A stretch of 47,766 bases of DNA from Oscillospiraceae bacterium (GTDB taxonomy: Bacteria; Bacillota; Clostridia; Oscillospirales; Oscillospiraceae): assembly GCA_015067615.1 (NCBI GenBank), contig SVMD01000017.1, positions 1 to 47,766 of the forward strand, read 5' to 3'. Position 1 is the stretch's first letter, and each line of letters starts with the position of its first letter. Of the stretch, positions 1-7,480 are shown piece after piece. The position numbers were made by a program, and so were the translations under genes. The notes below the pieces were generated by a model that had not been told where the DNA came from, made no database searches, and saw only the letters and a program-made list of their open reading frames with translations.

Positions 1-643
<643 letters not shown>

Positions 644-671
644 CTAAAGTATTACAAATTTTGTCCCACAT

Positions 672-700
672 ATCATATCACTTTCATGTCGTTTTGTAAA
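672..700 (-). promoter_or_regulatory. Promoter of the PFOR gene
   Basis: On the minus strand TTTACA (695-700) is separated by 17 nt from TATGAT (672-677), about 40 nt upstream of the TTG start. It is read by pattern only. Confidence 0.6.
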
Positions 701-810
701 GTCGTCAATACTACCAACGTTTCCAAAATCGGACAATTGCACAAGAACCCTGCGTAAAATCTGTACAGCTTGCAGAAATCCCTTTTCTTTTTGCAGATTT
801 GAAAAAAGGA

Positions 811-839
811 TTGTGTTTTTGGTAAGCTTGGAGTATAAT
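811..839 (+). promoter_or_regulatory. Promoter of yifB-thiI-pncC
   Basis: TTGTGT (811-816), a 17-nt spacer and TATAAT (834-839) lie 32 nt before the yifB start. The -10 box is perfect and the -35 box is moderate. Confidence 0.6.
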
Positions 840-871
840 TATAAAGATTTTGACAAAAGGGGAGTGAAGAG

Positions 872-2389
872 ATGATTTGCAGCGTCCGAACGTTGGGAAT
901 TACCGGAATCCAGGGAAATGCGGTCACTGCGGAGTGTTTCATTTCCAACGGTCTGCCTGGTTTTGACATTGTGGGCCTGCCGGACGCGGCGGTGAAGGAA
1001 GCCCGGGAACGGGTCCGTGCAGCGGCCAAATCCAGCGGCCTGGGATTTCCTGTGAGCCGCATAACCGTGAATCTGGCTCCCGCGAATCTGAAAAAGGCGG
1101 GCAGTCACTATGATCTGCCTATTTTGTTGAGCATATTGGCCGCTTGCGGCTCTGTCCGGCGTCCGAAGTCTTCCAGCGCCTTCATTGGCGAGGTGAGTCT
1201 GGACGGTCAGCTCCGGCCTGTTTCCGGTGTGCTGCCCATGGCCCTGGCCGCAAAAAAAGAGGGTATTCAGGCTCTCTTTGTCCCGGCGGAGAATGCTGCG
1301 GAAGCCACCCTGGCCCACGGCCCCGCCGTTTACGGTATTCATGATGTAAAGGAACTGGCGGAAGCCCTGAACGGCGAGCGCCAGCTGACGGAAGAGCCCA
1401 TCTGGGTACCCACGCCGGATGAGGAAGCGGTATTGGACTTTAAAGATGTCCTGGGTCAGGAAAATGTGAAGCGGGCCCTGGAGGTTGCCGCCGCAGGCAG
1501 CCACAATGTGCTGCTGATCGGCCCTCCCGGCTCCGGCAAGAGCATGCTCAGTAAGCGCCTGCCCTCGATCCTTCCGGATATGACCCGGGAGGAAGCTCTG
1601 GAGGTCAGCCGCATTTATTCGGTCATGGGCCTTCTGACTCCGAAAAAGCCCCTGATTATGCGCCGCCCCTTCCGGTCACCCCACCACACCGTGTCCAACG
1701 CGGGCCTGGCCGGCGGCGGTACGAACCCGAAGCCCGGTGAGATCTCCATGGCACACAAGGGCGTGCTGTTCCTGGACGAGCTGCCGGAATTCCACAAAGA
1801 TACCCTGGACCTGATGCGCCAGCCTTTGGAGGATGCCCAGGTCACCATCTCCCGGGTTTCCGGCGCGGTGACCTATCCTGCGGAATTCATGCTGGTCTGC
1901 GCTATGAACCCCTGCAAATGCGGCTGGTACGGTGATCCCTCCGGCCGCTGTACCTGCTCCGAGCGGGCGGTGGAGAATTACAGGAGCCGGATTTCCGGCC
2001 CACTGCTGGACCGGATCGACATCGTGGTGGAAGTGCCTGCGGTGAAATTCGAGGAGCTGCGGGCCAGAGCGGAAGCGGAGCCCTCTGCTGCCGTTAAGGA
2101 ACGGGTGGACGCGGCAAGAAAGCGCCAGAACGCCCGGTTCGGGGAAGATTCGGTTATGTGCAACGCCAGGATGGGCCCAAGAGAGATGCGCGAGTTTTGC
2201 GCCCTGGATGAGGAATGCGCCCAGCTTATGAAGGATGCCTTCGAAGCCATGGGCCTGACGGCCCGAAGCTATGACCGGATCCTCCGGGTGGCAAGAACCA
2301 TCGCAGACCTGGACGGCAGCGATGAAATCCAGCCCCAGCATATCGCGGAAGCCATTCAGTACCGGTCTGTGAATTTAGGAAATCGATAA
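872..2389 (+). CDS. yifB: YifB/ComM-family Mg-chelatase-like AAA+ ATPase
   Basis: Cytoplasmic AAA+ ATPase of the YifB/ComM family. In naturally competent Proteobacteria ComM is a branch-migration helicase for transformation; the role in Firmicutes is less certain. The 505 residues show the family order: a Lon-protease-like ChlI domain (about 20-145), a Mg-chelatase AAA+ core with Walker A GPPGSGKS at 217-224 and Walker B VLFLDE near 298-303, a cysteine-containing loop (NPCKCGWYGDP), then the helical C-terminal domain. The length is normal. An AGGGGAG-type ribosome site precedes the ATG. It is the first gene of a run with thiI (19-nt gap) and pncC; all three are housekeeping genes. comEC further along makes a DNA-uptake role worth noting but does not prove one. 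Confidence 0.95.
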   Translation: MICSVRTLGITGIQGNAVTAECFISNGLPGFDIVGLPDAAVKEARERVRAAAKSSGLGFPVSRITVNLAPANLKKAGSHYDLPILLSILAACGSVRRPKSSSAFIGEVSLDGQLRPVSGVLPMALAAKKEGIQALFVPAENAAEATLAHGPAVYGIHDVKELAEALNGERQLTEEPIWVPTPDEEAVLDFKDVLGQENVKRALEVAAAGSHNVLLIGPPGSGKSMLSKRLPSILPDMTREEALEVSRIYSVMGLLTPKKPLIMRRPFRSPHHTVSNAGLAGGGTNPKPGEISMAHKGVLFLDELPEFHKDTLDLMRQPLEDAQVTISRVSGAVTYPAEFMLVCAMNPCKCGWYGDPSGRCTCSERAVENYRSRISGPLLDRIDIVVEVPAVKFEELRARAEAEPSAAVKERVDAARKRQNARFGEDSVMCNARMGPREMREFCALDEECAQLMKDAFEAMGLTARSYDRILRVARTIADLDGSDEIQPQHIAEAIQYRSVNLGNR

Positions 2390-2408
2390 TATAATTTGAG
2401 GTATAAAT

Positions 2409-3599
2409 ATGAAAGAAATTTTTCTGCTGAAACTGGGCGAGATCGTCCTGAAGGGCGCCAACAAGCGCCAGTTTGAAAACCGTCTGCGCCAGAATGTCCG
2501 CCGCCGGATGAAGGCCTACGGCAATTTTGATGTGTTCATCATGCAGTCCACCGTCTACGTGGAGCCCATGGATGACGAATGCGATGTGGACGGCGCCTGG
2601 GAGGCCTGCCGTTCCATTTTCGGCGTGGTGAGCCTGTGCCGCTGCCGTCCCTGCGAGAAGAACCTGGATGCCATCTTCGAAGCGGTTGAGAATTACCTGG
2701 GCGATGATCTGGACTGCGCCCGGACTTTCAAGGTGGAGTCCCGCCGTTCCGACAAGCGCTTCCCCCTGACCTCCATCCAGCTGTCCCAGGAGATCGGCGG
2801 CCGCCTGGCGGAGGCCCACTCCACCGTGGAGGTGGATGTCCACAAGCCTGAGTACACCGTGTATGTGGAGATCCGTGACCTGGCTGCCTATGTCCATGGT
2901 CCTGCTGTGCCCGGTGCCGGTGGCCTGCCCACAGGTGTTGGCGGCCGTGCCATGTGCCTGCTCTCCGGCGGCATCGACTCTCCCGTGGCTGCCCACATGA
3001 TCGCCAAACGTGGCGTGGAGATTGAGGCTGTTCACTTCTTCTCCTATCCCTACACCTCTCAGCTGGCCAAGGACAAGGTCATTGAGCTGGCCCGCCTGGT
3101 GAGCAAATACTGCGGCAAGATGACCGTGAACGTGGTTTCCTTCACCGAGATTCAGGAAGCAATCCGGGACAACTGCCCCGAGGAGTATTTCACCCTGATT
3201 ATGCGCCGCTTTATGATGGAGATTTCCGCCCGGATCGCCAAGTGGGACGGCTGCGGCGCCCTGATCACCGGCGAGAACCTGGGCCAGGTGGCCTCCCAGA
3301 CCATGGAAGCCATGACCGTCACCGGCGCCGTGGTGGATATCCCCATTTTCATGCCTCTGGTTGGCATGGACAAGGAGGAGATCGTCACCATCGCCCGGAA
3401 GATCGGAACCTTCGACACCGCTGTGCTGCCCTACGAGGACTGCTGCACCGTCTTCACCCCCAAGCATCCCAAGACCAAGCCTACCCTGGGCCAGGTGATC
3501 AATGCGGAAAAGAAGCTGGACCGGGAGGCCCTGATCGCCAAGGCTCTGGAATCCGTGGAAAAGATCAAGGTGACTTACGATGACGAGCCTTACCTGTAA
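2409..3599 (+). CDS. thiI: tRNA 4-thiouridine sulfurtransferase ThiI
   Basis: Adenylates and thiolates U8 of tRNA (s4U), and in many bacteria also serves thiazole synthesis. The 396-residue protein has an N-terminal ferredoxin-like/THUMP region (about 1-165) and a PP-loop ATPase domain with SGGIDSPVA at 186-194 and the conserved TGENLGQVASQT segment. There is no C-terminal rhodanese domain, so this is the short Gram-positive form, which needs another sulfur carrier. A partner cysteine desulfurase often sits next to short thiI genes in Firmicutes, but none is visible here. The 3' end overlaps pncC by 20 bp, which suggests translational coupling. Confidence 0.96.
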   Translation: MKEIFLLKLGEIVLKGANKRQFENRLRQNVRRRMKAYGNFDVFIMQSTVYVEPMDDECDVDGAWEACRSIFGVVSLCRCRPCEKNLDAIFEAVENYLGDDLDCARTFKVESRRSDKRFPLTSIQLSQEIGGRLAEAHSTVEVDVHKPEYTVYVEIRDLAAYVHGPAVPGAGGLPTGVGGRAMCLLSGGIDSPVAAHMIAKRGVEIEAVHFFSYPYTSQLAKDKVIELARLVSKYCGKMTVNVVSFTEIQEAIRDNCPEEYFTLIMRRFMMEISARIAKWDGCGALITGENLGQVASQTMEAMTVTGAVVDIPIFMPLVGMDKEEIVTIARKIGTFDTAVLPYEDCCTVFTPKHPKTKPTLGQVINAEKKLDREALIAKALESVEKIKVTYDDEPYL

Positions 3600-4041
3600 T
3601 GTGCTGAAGCGGCTGGAGGGCAAGACCCTCTGCACCGCCGAAAGCTGCACCGGCGGCGGCATCGGCGCGGCCCTGACTGCCATTCCCGGCAGCTCCGAGG
3701 TGTATAAGGGCGGCATCATCAGCTATACCAACGAGATCAAGCAGAAGTTTCTGGGTGTCAATCCCGTATTGCTTAAAAACCTGGGCGCTGTGTCCGCACC
3801 CATCGCCGAAGCCATGGCTATGGGTGCCAGAAACGCCCTGAATGCGGACATTGCCGTTTCCGTCACGGGCCTGGCAGGTCCCGGTGGCGATGACCGGGGC
3901 AATCCGGTGGGCCTGGTATTTATCGGCTACGCGGATGACAAGCGGATACTGAGCCGCAGATTTGTCTTTTCCGGCCACCGGGAGGAAGTCCGGAAACAGG
4001 CAGTGGAGGAAGCCCTGAAGCTGATCCTGGAACTGAATTAA
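3580..4041 (+). CDS. pncC: CinA C-terminal-domain protein, nicotinamide-nucleotide amidase PncC
   Basis: Stand-alone CinA C-terminal domain (153 residues), the PncC type that deamidates nicotinamide mononucleotide to nicotinate mononucleotide in NAD salvage. Family hallmarks are the N-terminal LCTAESCTGGGIGAALT segment, the YKGGIISYTNEIKQKFLGV segment and VTGLAGPGGD. The N-terminal molybdopterin-binding half of full CinA is absent. The start lies inside thiI. A strong terminator directly follows the stop, and the next gene converges on it. The biochemical role is inferred from the family. Confidence 0.93.
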   Translation: MTSLTCNVLKRLEGKTLCTAESCTGGGIGAALTAIPGSSEVYKGGIISYTNEIKQKFLGVNPVLLKNLGAVSAPIAEAMAMGARNALNADIAVSVTGLAGPGGDDRGNPVGLVFIGYADDKRILSRRFVFSGHREEVRKQAVEEALKLILELN

Positions 4042-4046
4042 GAAAC

Positions 4047-4078
4047 AAGCCCCCGGCGGAATTTCCGCCGGGGGCTTT
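4047..4078. terminator. Bidirectional terminator between pncC and the PadR operon
   Basis: A long GC-rich inverted repeat with arms GCCCCCGGCGGAA and TTCCGCCGGGGGC is flanked by A and T runs on both sides. It can end the plus-strand thiI/pncC transcript and the minus-strand PadR operon. Confidence 0.85.
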
Positions 4079-4083
4079 CAACA

Positions 4084-4734
4084 TTATTTTGTGACGGCTT
4101 TGGAATAAGTGTCGATCGGTTTACCTGCATGGTCGTAAAATTCAATATGGATTTCCACAGTTCCGTTGAGGATGTACTCCTGGTAGGAATTTGTGATGGA
4201 CTGCTGCAGAAGCCAGAAGCGTTCCGTGCCCAATTCTTCACCGGGAAGGGAGAAGAGAAAATAACCAACCGCCTGTTTCTCTCCGTCCAACCTGTAGACA
4301 CAGGATGAATCGATACCCGTAACGGAAATGGTCATTTCCGCCAAAGCGGCCTTTTGCTGATCAGTAAATACGAAAATAGGGAGCCACGATTCGCTTTCCG
4401 TTCTTAGAAGGAAATCGGTGCAGAACATGGTCACATTCTCTTCTCTGGGAAAGTAGCGCAGTTCTGCGCTGTCCCAGCCCAGATCGCCGATGTACTCATA
4501 GGTGATCCAGCCATGTTCCGTTTCTCCCAGATATAAATGGTCGTCATTTTGATAGCCGTATTGAATATGCCCGATGATTTCTGAGGGGCCGATGAGCTGC
4601 TGCTTTTCCTTTCTGCGGATGGCGATTTCCAGGGTGGGGGAGGACCATTCGGAAATGGAGCCGATGAAAAACAGGGAGATCAGCAGCAGCGGGATCCAAA
4701 GCAGAAGCTTTTTCTTTCTGGACCAGTTTTTCAT
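4084..4734 (-). CDS. Membrane-anchored protein of unknown function, module partner A2
   Basis: Not recognised as a named family. It has 216 residues: a basic N-terminus (MKNWSRKKK), one membrane segment (about 10-28), then a soluble region predicted outside the cytoplasm. It is a diverged copy of the 241-residue protein at 5480-6205: both have a basic N-tail, one membrane segment and the shared segment R-K-E-x(3-4)-L-x-GPS-x-I-x-G just after it, and both end in a segment like VEIHIEFYDHAGKPIDT. It is the last gene of the PadR operon. Its start overlaps the stop of the preceding gene by 4 bp (ATGA), so translation is probably coupled. Inference: it acts as the partner of the helical-prefix protein encoded just upstream. 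Confidence 0.8.
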   Translation of the reverse strand: MKNWSRKKKLLLWIPLLLISLFFIGSISEWSSPTLEIAIRRKEKQQLIGPSEIIGHIQYGYQNDDHLYLGETEHGWITYEYIGDLGWDSAELRYFPREENVTMFCTDFLLRTESESWLPIFVFTDQQKAALAEMTISVTGIDSSCVYRLDGEKQAVGYFLFSLPGEELGTERFWLLQQSITNSYQEYILNGTVEIHIEFYDHAGKPIDTYSKAVTK

Positions 4735-5483
4735 GGCTGCTCACCTCCTGTCAGATCGATCCGCAGGACGATATCCCGTCCATCCCGGTCATAGTGCAGT
4801 TCCAGCCAGTGGGCGCTGCTGTCGAAATGCTGGACTTCCAGATGGTTAGATTCGAAACCCTGGCTGTAGAAGCCACCTTGATAGGCAACCTTGGGGACAT
4901 CATCATACATGATGTCCTTTCGGCATGCGTAGTAATTTCCCAGACTGTCCTGGGCCCAGAAATAGTTGACGATGGCCGGCTCGGGCATCCAGGGCCAGTA
5001 AGTGATCTGCAATTCTATGTACAGGGTGTCACCTGGGGCATTCACCGCCGCTTCCGTGACCTTAAAACGATAGCCATCCGATTCATCACTTACTTTGGGC
5101 TGAAGCCAGATTCCGCCTTCGCCTTTTTCCTGCAGGGCGGGATAATTGGTAGTGGAGAGGAGAGCGTGGATGTGGCTTCCGTAGAAGGAGAACAGCAGAA
5201 AGATTGCCAGGGCGCAGGCGGGAATGGTGCTCCACTTGACGATTCGGTATAGATAGCCCAGCCAGGGCTTGTGGATGGCGCCCAGCTGCGGTGCGATTTC
5301 CTCCGGGTCGCCCATGGCCTCCATGGCGAGGCGCTTCGCCTTATCCGGGGAATGCCCCAGGGCGATCAGATCGTCATAATGGTCCTCCAAATGGGCTTTC
5401 AGTTCCGCAAAGACCGACTCCCGGTCGGGCTTAAAGCGGATTTGCGCTACCGCGTGGTAGCACCAGTCGTCGAAATCGATCAT
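4731..5483 (-). CDS. Permease-prefix/HAAS-like domain membrane protein, module copy B2
   Basis: 250 residues. The N-terminal 75 residues form a helical domain with AELKAHLEDHYDD and DPEEIAPQLGAIHKPW, resembling the permease prefix domain 1 / DUF1700 (HAAS) group that is often found next to PadR regulators. One membrane segment follows (about 83-107), then an extracytoplasmic region. The C-terminus (HYDRDGRDI-x-LRIDLTGGE) is nearly identical to that of the 275-residue paralogue at 6202-7029. It overlaps both neighbours by 4 bp. The topology and the helical domain are seen; a role in sensing or controlling a membrane process is inferred. Confidence 0.82.
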   Translation of the reverse strand: MIDFDDWCYHAVAQIRFKPDRESVFAELKAHLEDHYDDLIALGHSPDKAKRLAMEAMGDPEEIAPQLGAIHKPWLGYLYRIVKWSTIPACALAIFLLFSFYGSHIHALLSTTNYPALQEKGEGGIWLQPKVSDESDGYRFKVTEAAVNAPGDTLYIELQITYWPWMPEPAIVNYFWAQDSLGNYYACRKDIMYDDVPKVAYQGGFYSQGFESNHLEVQHFDSSAHWLELHYDRDGRDIVLRIDLTGGEQP

Positions 5484-6205
5484 GGGATCACCCCGCTTTC
5501 TTCCAGATAGATTGCGGCCTCGGACCGCAGCGTCACGGTGTCGGTTTCAATGAGCGTTCCGGTGATGTCATAGAACCGGATCTCCACGGGAATGGCGTAT
5601 TGGACATAGCTGAACAGATTTGCACTGATATTGGCGAAGATCCGGAGCATGGCGCCCTCCGCGCCCAGACCCTCCCAGGCATTTTCCGCTTGGGCATGAA
5701 GCGTAAACAGGAAATATCCCTGGGCATTGCGCTGGGCTTCCAGCTGATAGTCCTTTTCATAGTATACATCGTTGTAGACCTCGCTTAGCGTGAAGGAAAT
5801 CTCTGCTCTGGAAGCTTTGGGAACGCTGTCAAAGAGGACGATGGGCAAATGCACCTCATCGGCGGTGATGATGGAGCCCAGGGAGCCGGACCCGGTGACG
5901 ATCATATTGTCATCGTAGTTCTTCCGATAGATGAAGTAGGTCCTTCCGATATCCTCTCCGTAGAGCCAGAGAATGACGCCCTCCTGGGTCTTTCCGATGA
6001 TCATGCTGTCACAGTAGTCATGGTCAATTTCCTCCTTGCCCAGAATGGTGGAAGGTCCCACCAGATGGCCCCGCTCCTCCTTCCGGAACTGCAATTCCGG
6101 GAACAGAAAGGCATCGGAGATAAGAAAATCCATCAGGCCGACCAACAGGACCAGGATCAGCAGATTGCGGAAAAGACGCTGCTTTTTGGTCAGTGTCCGT
6201 TTCAT
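5480..6205 (-). CDS. Membrane-anchored protein of unknown function, module partner A1
   Basis: 241 residues. A basic N-tail (MKRTLTKKQR) precedes a single membrane segment (about 11-30) and a mostly beta-type soluble domain. The motif FRKEERGHLVGPSTILG right after the membrane matches the equivalent place in the 216-residue protein at 4084-4734, so the two are paralogues. It overlaps the upstream helical-prefix gene by 4 bp and the downstream one by 4 bp. No catalytic motif is seen. Function unknown; probably a partner of the protein at 6202-7029. Confidence 0.8.
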   Translation of the reverse strand: MKRTLTKKQRLFRNLLILVLLVGLMDFLISDAFLFPELQFRKEERGHLVGPSTILGKEEIDHDYCDSMIIGKTQEGVILWLYGEDIGRTYFIYRKNYDDNMIVTGSGSLGSIITADEVHLPIVLFDSVPKASRAEISFTLSEVYNDVYYEKDYQLEAQRNAQGYFLFTLHAQAENAWEGLGAEGAMLRIFANISANLFSYVQYAIPVEIRFYDITGTLIETDTVTLRSEAAIYLEESGVIP

Positions 6206-7029
6206 GCTGCCTCACCTCCGATCAAATCGATCCGCAGGCGGATATCCCGGCCGTCCCGGTCGTAGCGCAGCTCGATCCACTGGGCATTCTGGGAGCTGAA
6301 ATTGTTCAGCCACAGGTCCATGGTACAGGAAAAATACCCGGTTTGTTCCAGATTGCCGCTGACGGACCGCTGATAGCTGTAGGCATCGTTTTTGAAGGAA
6401 CTATAGACATTTCCAAGACTGTCCACAGCCCAGAAATCGTGGATGGGGATATCCCGGATCTCATCCCACTGGAAAAGGCCGGTCACCTTGACCCGGCACT
6501 GGAAATAGTAGGCATCCTGGTCATCGTCGGTGTAGTGATCGTGAAAGCTCATCACCGCCCGGGAAACATCGAAGGTAAAGCCGTCGGAGGTATCCCGGCT
6601 GTCCGGGTCGTAATCCATCAGCCGCCGGGATTCCCAGGTGCCGTCCTCAGAGTAAACCGTCAGGGGTTTGCCGGGATTTTCATAATACCAGGGGGTGCGG
6701 GACTGTGAGGGTGCGTTGTAGCGCAGGAATACTAAAAGCTGCAGCGCCAGCACTGCGCATAAGCTGTAGATGCCCCACCGGGTCAGCTCCACCAGCCAGC
6801 CCAGCCAGGGGCGGTGGATGGCGCCTAATTGGGGCGCGATCTCAGCTGCGCTGCCCATAGAATTCAAAGCGTACTCGGTGGCCTCATCCGAAGCCAATCC
6901 ACGGTCTATGGCAGCATCATACAGGTCCTCCAGATGGGCGTACAGCTCGTTGTAAACCGCTTCCCAGTCCGGGCCGTAGCGGACCTGGGCCGCGGCGGTT
7001 TTGCACCACCAGTCAAAACGGCTGTTCAT
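6202..7029 (-). CDS. Permease-prefix/HAAS-like domain membrane protein, module copy B1
   Basis: 275 residues. The helical N-terminal domain contains YNELYAHLEDLYD and SAAEIAPQLGAIHRPWLGW. A membrane segment follows at about 80-105, then an extracytoplasmic domain ending in ELRYDRDGRDIRLRIDLIGGE. It is clearly paralogous to the 250-residue protein at 4731-5483. I chose the ATG at 7027-7029: a GAGG site lies 8 nt upstream and translation begins 10 nt after the padR stop. A longer reading frame into padR exists but lacks a ribosome site. PadR followed by this kind of prefix-domain protein is a recurring arrangement; the extra partner gene and the duplication are what stand out. Confidence 0.84.
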   Translation of the reverse strand: MNSRFDWWCKTAAAQVRYGPDWEAVYNELYAHLEDLYDAAIDRGLASDEATEYALNSMGSAAEIAPQLGAIHRPWLGWLVELTRWGIYSLCAVLALQLLVFLRYNAPSQSRTPWYYENPGKPLTVYSEDGTWESRRLMDYDPDSRDTSDGFTFDVSRAVMSFHDHYTDDDQDAYYFQCRVKVTGLFQWDEIRDIPIHDFWAVDSLGNVYSSFKNDAYSYQRSVSGNLEQTGYFSCTMDLWLNNFSSQNAQWIELRYDRDGRDIRLRIDLIGGEAA

Positions 7030-7039
7030 GGCGCTAACC

Positions 7040-7375
7040 TCAGCAGCCGGCGCAGCCCAGGACTGCGTTGACCTTTTCGGAGAACACACGCCATTCCTCT
7101 TCCTTGTATTCCAGTTGCTTCCGGCCAGAGTCTGTCAGGCGGTAGTATTTCCGCTCCCGGCCGGAGGGGGTGGTCTGTAAGTAGGCGGTGACGAAGCCGT
7201 TTTTTTCCAGGGTGTGCAGCAGGGGATAGAGGGTGCCTTCTTTCAGCTGGAAGGTGTCGTCGGAGCGCTTGGCCAGCTCCGAAACCATTTCATAGCCGTA
7301 TTTGTCGCCGTCCTTTAATAGCGACAGCACCAGCATGGGGGTGGAGCCGGATAGCAGGCTTTTTTCAATCTTCAT
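7040..7375 (-). CDS. PadR-family transcriptional regulator
   Basis: A 111-residue winged-helix regulator of the short PadR subfamily. The N-terminal domain has LSLLKDGDKYGYEMVSEL and the wing region FQLKEGTLYPLLHTLEKNGFV, followed by YYRLTDSGRKQL. A short C-terminal helix ends in CAGC, which may be redox- or metal-sensitive. It is the first gene of the five-gene minus-strand operon ending at 4084. AAGGAGG lies 8 nt before the ATG. The promoter directly upstream contains two copies of a palindrome of the type bound by PadR dimers, so autorepression is likely. The ligand is unknown. Confidence 0.93.
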   Translation of the reverse strand: MKIEKSLLSGSTPMLVLSLLKDGDKYGYEMVSELAKRSDDTFQLKEGTLYPLLHTLEKNGFVTAYLQTTPSGRERKYYRLTDSGRKQLEYKEEEWRVFSEKVNAVLGCAGC

Positions 7376-7390
7376 GGTATTGCCTCCTTA

Positions 7391-7433
7391 TACATAGATT
7401 ATCTATGCTTATTATACATAGATAATCTATGTA
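7391..7433. promoter_or_regulatory. Two PadR operator palindromes
   Basis: The site at 7415-7433, TACATAGATAATCTATGTA, is a 19-nt palindrome (9+1+9) that fills the promoter spacer. A second copy, TACATAGATTATCTATG, at 7391-7407 lies between the -10 box and the padR ribosome site; its CATAGAT/ATCTATG arms are intact. The centres are 24 bp apart. Binding by the adjacent PadR is inferred from position and symmetry. Confidence 0.75.
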
Positions 7434-7439
7434 TGTCAA
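7411..7439 (-). promoter_or_regulatory. Consensus promoter of the PadR operon
   Basis: Minus strand: TTGACA (7434-7439), exactly 17 nt of spacer, and TATAAT (7411-7416). Both boxes match the sigma-A consensus perfectly. The spacer is itself a palindrome (see the operator entry), so a bound repressor would block RNA polymerase. Confidence 0.88.
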
Positions 7440-7441
7440 GG

Positions 7442-7475
7442 AAAAAAGAAAGCCCGCTCTTTTCGAGCGGGCTTT
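7442..7475 (-). terminator. Terminator of the LRR-protein gene
   Basis: Arms AAAGCCCGCTC (7449-7459) and GAGCGGGCTTT (7465-7475) with a 5-nt loop; a T-rich tract follows on the minus strand. It ends only a few bases before the -35 box of the PadR operon, insulating the two units. Confidence 0.85.
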
Positions 7476-7480
7476 GGACT

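Noticed and set aside
2226..3719. 497-codon minus-strand open frame antisense to thiI
   Set aside because: A shadow of thiI; no ribosome site and His/Gly-rich low-complexity sequence.
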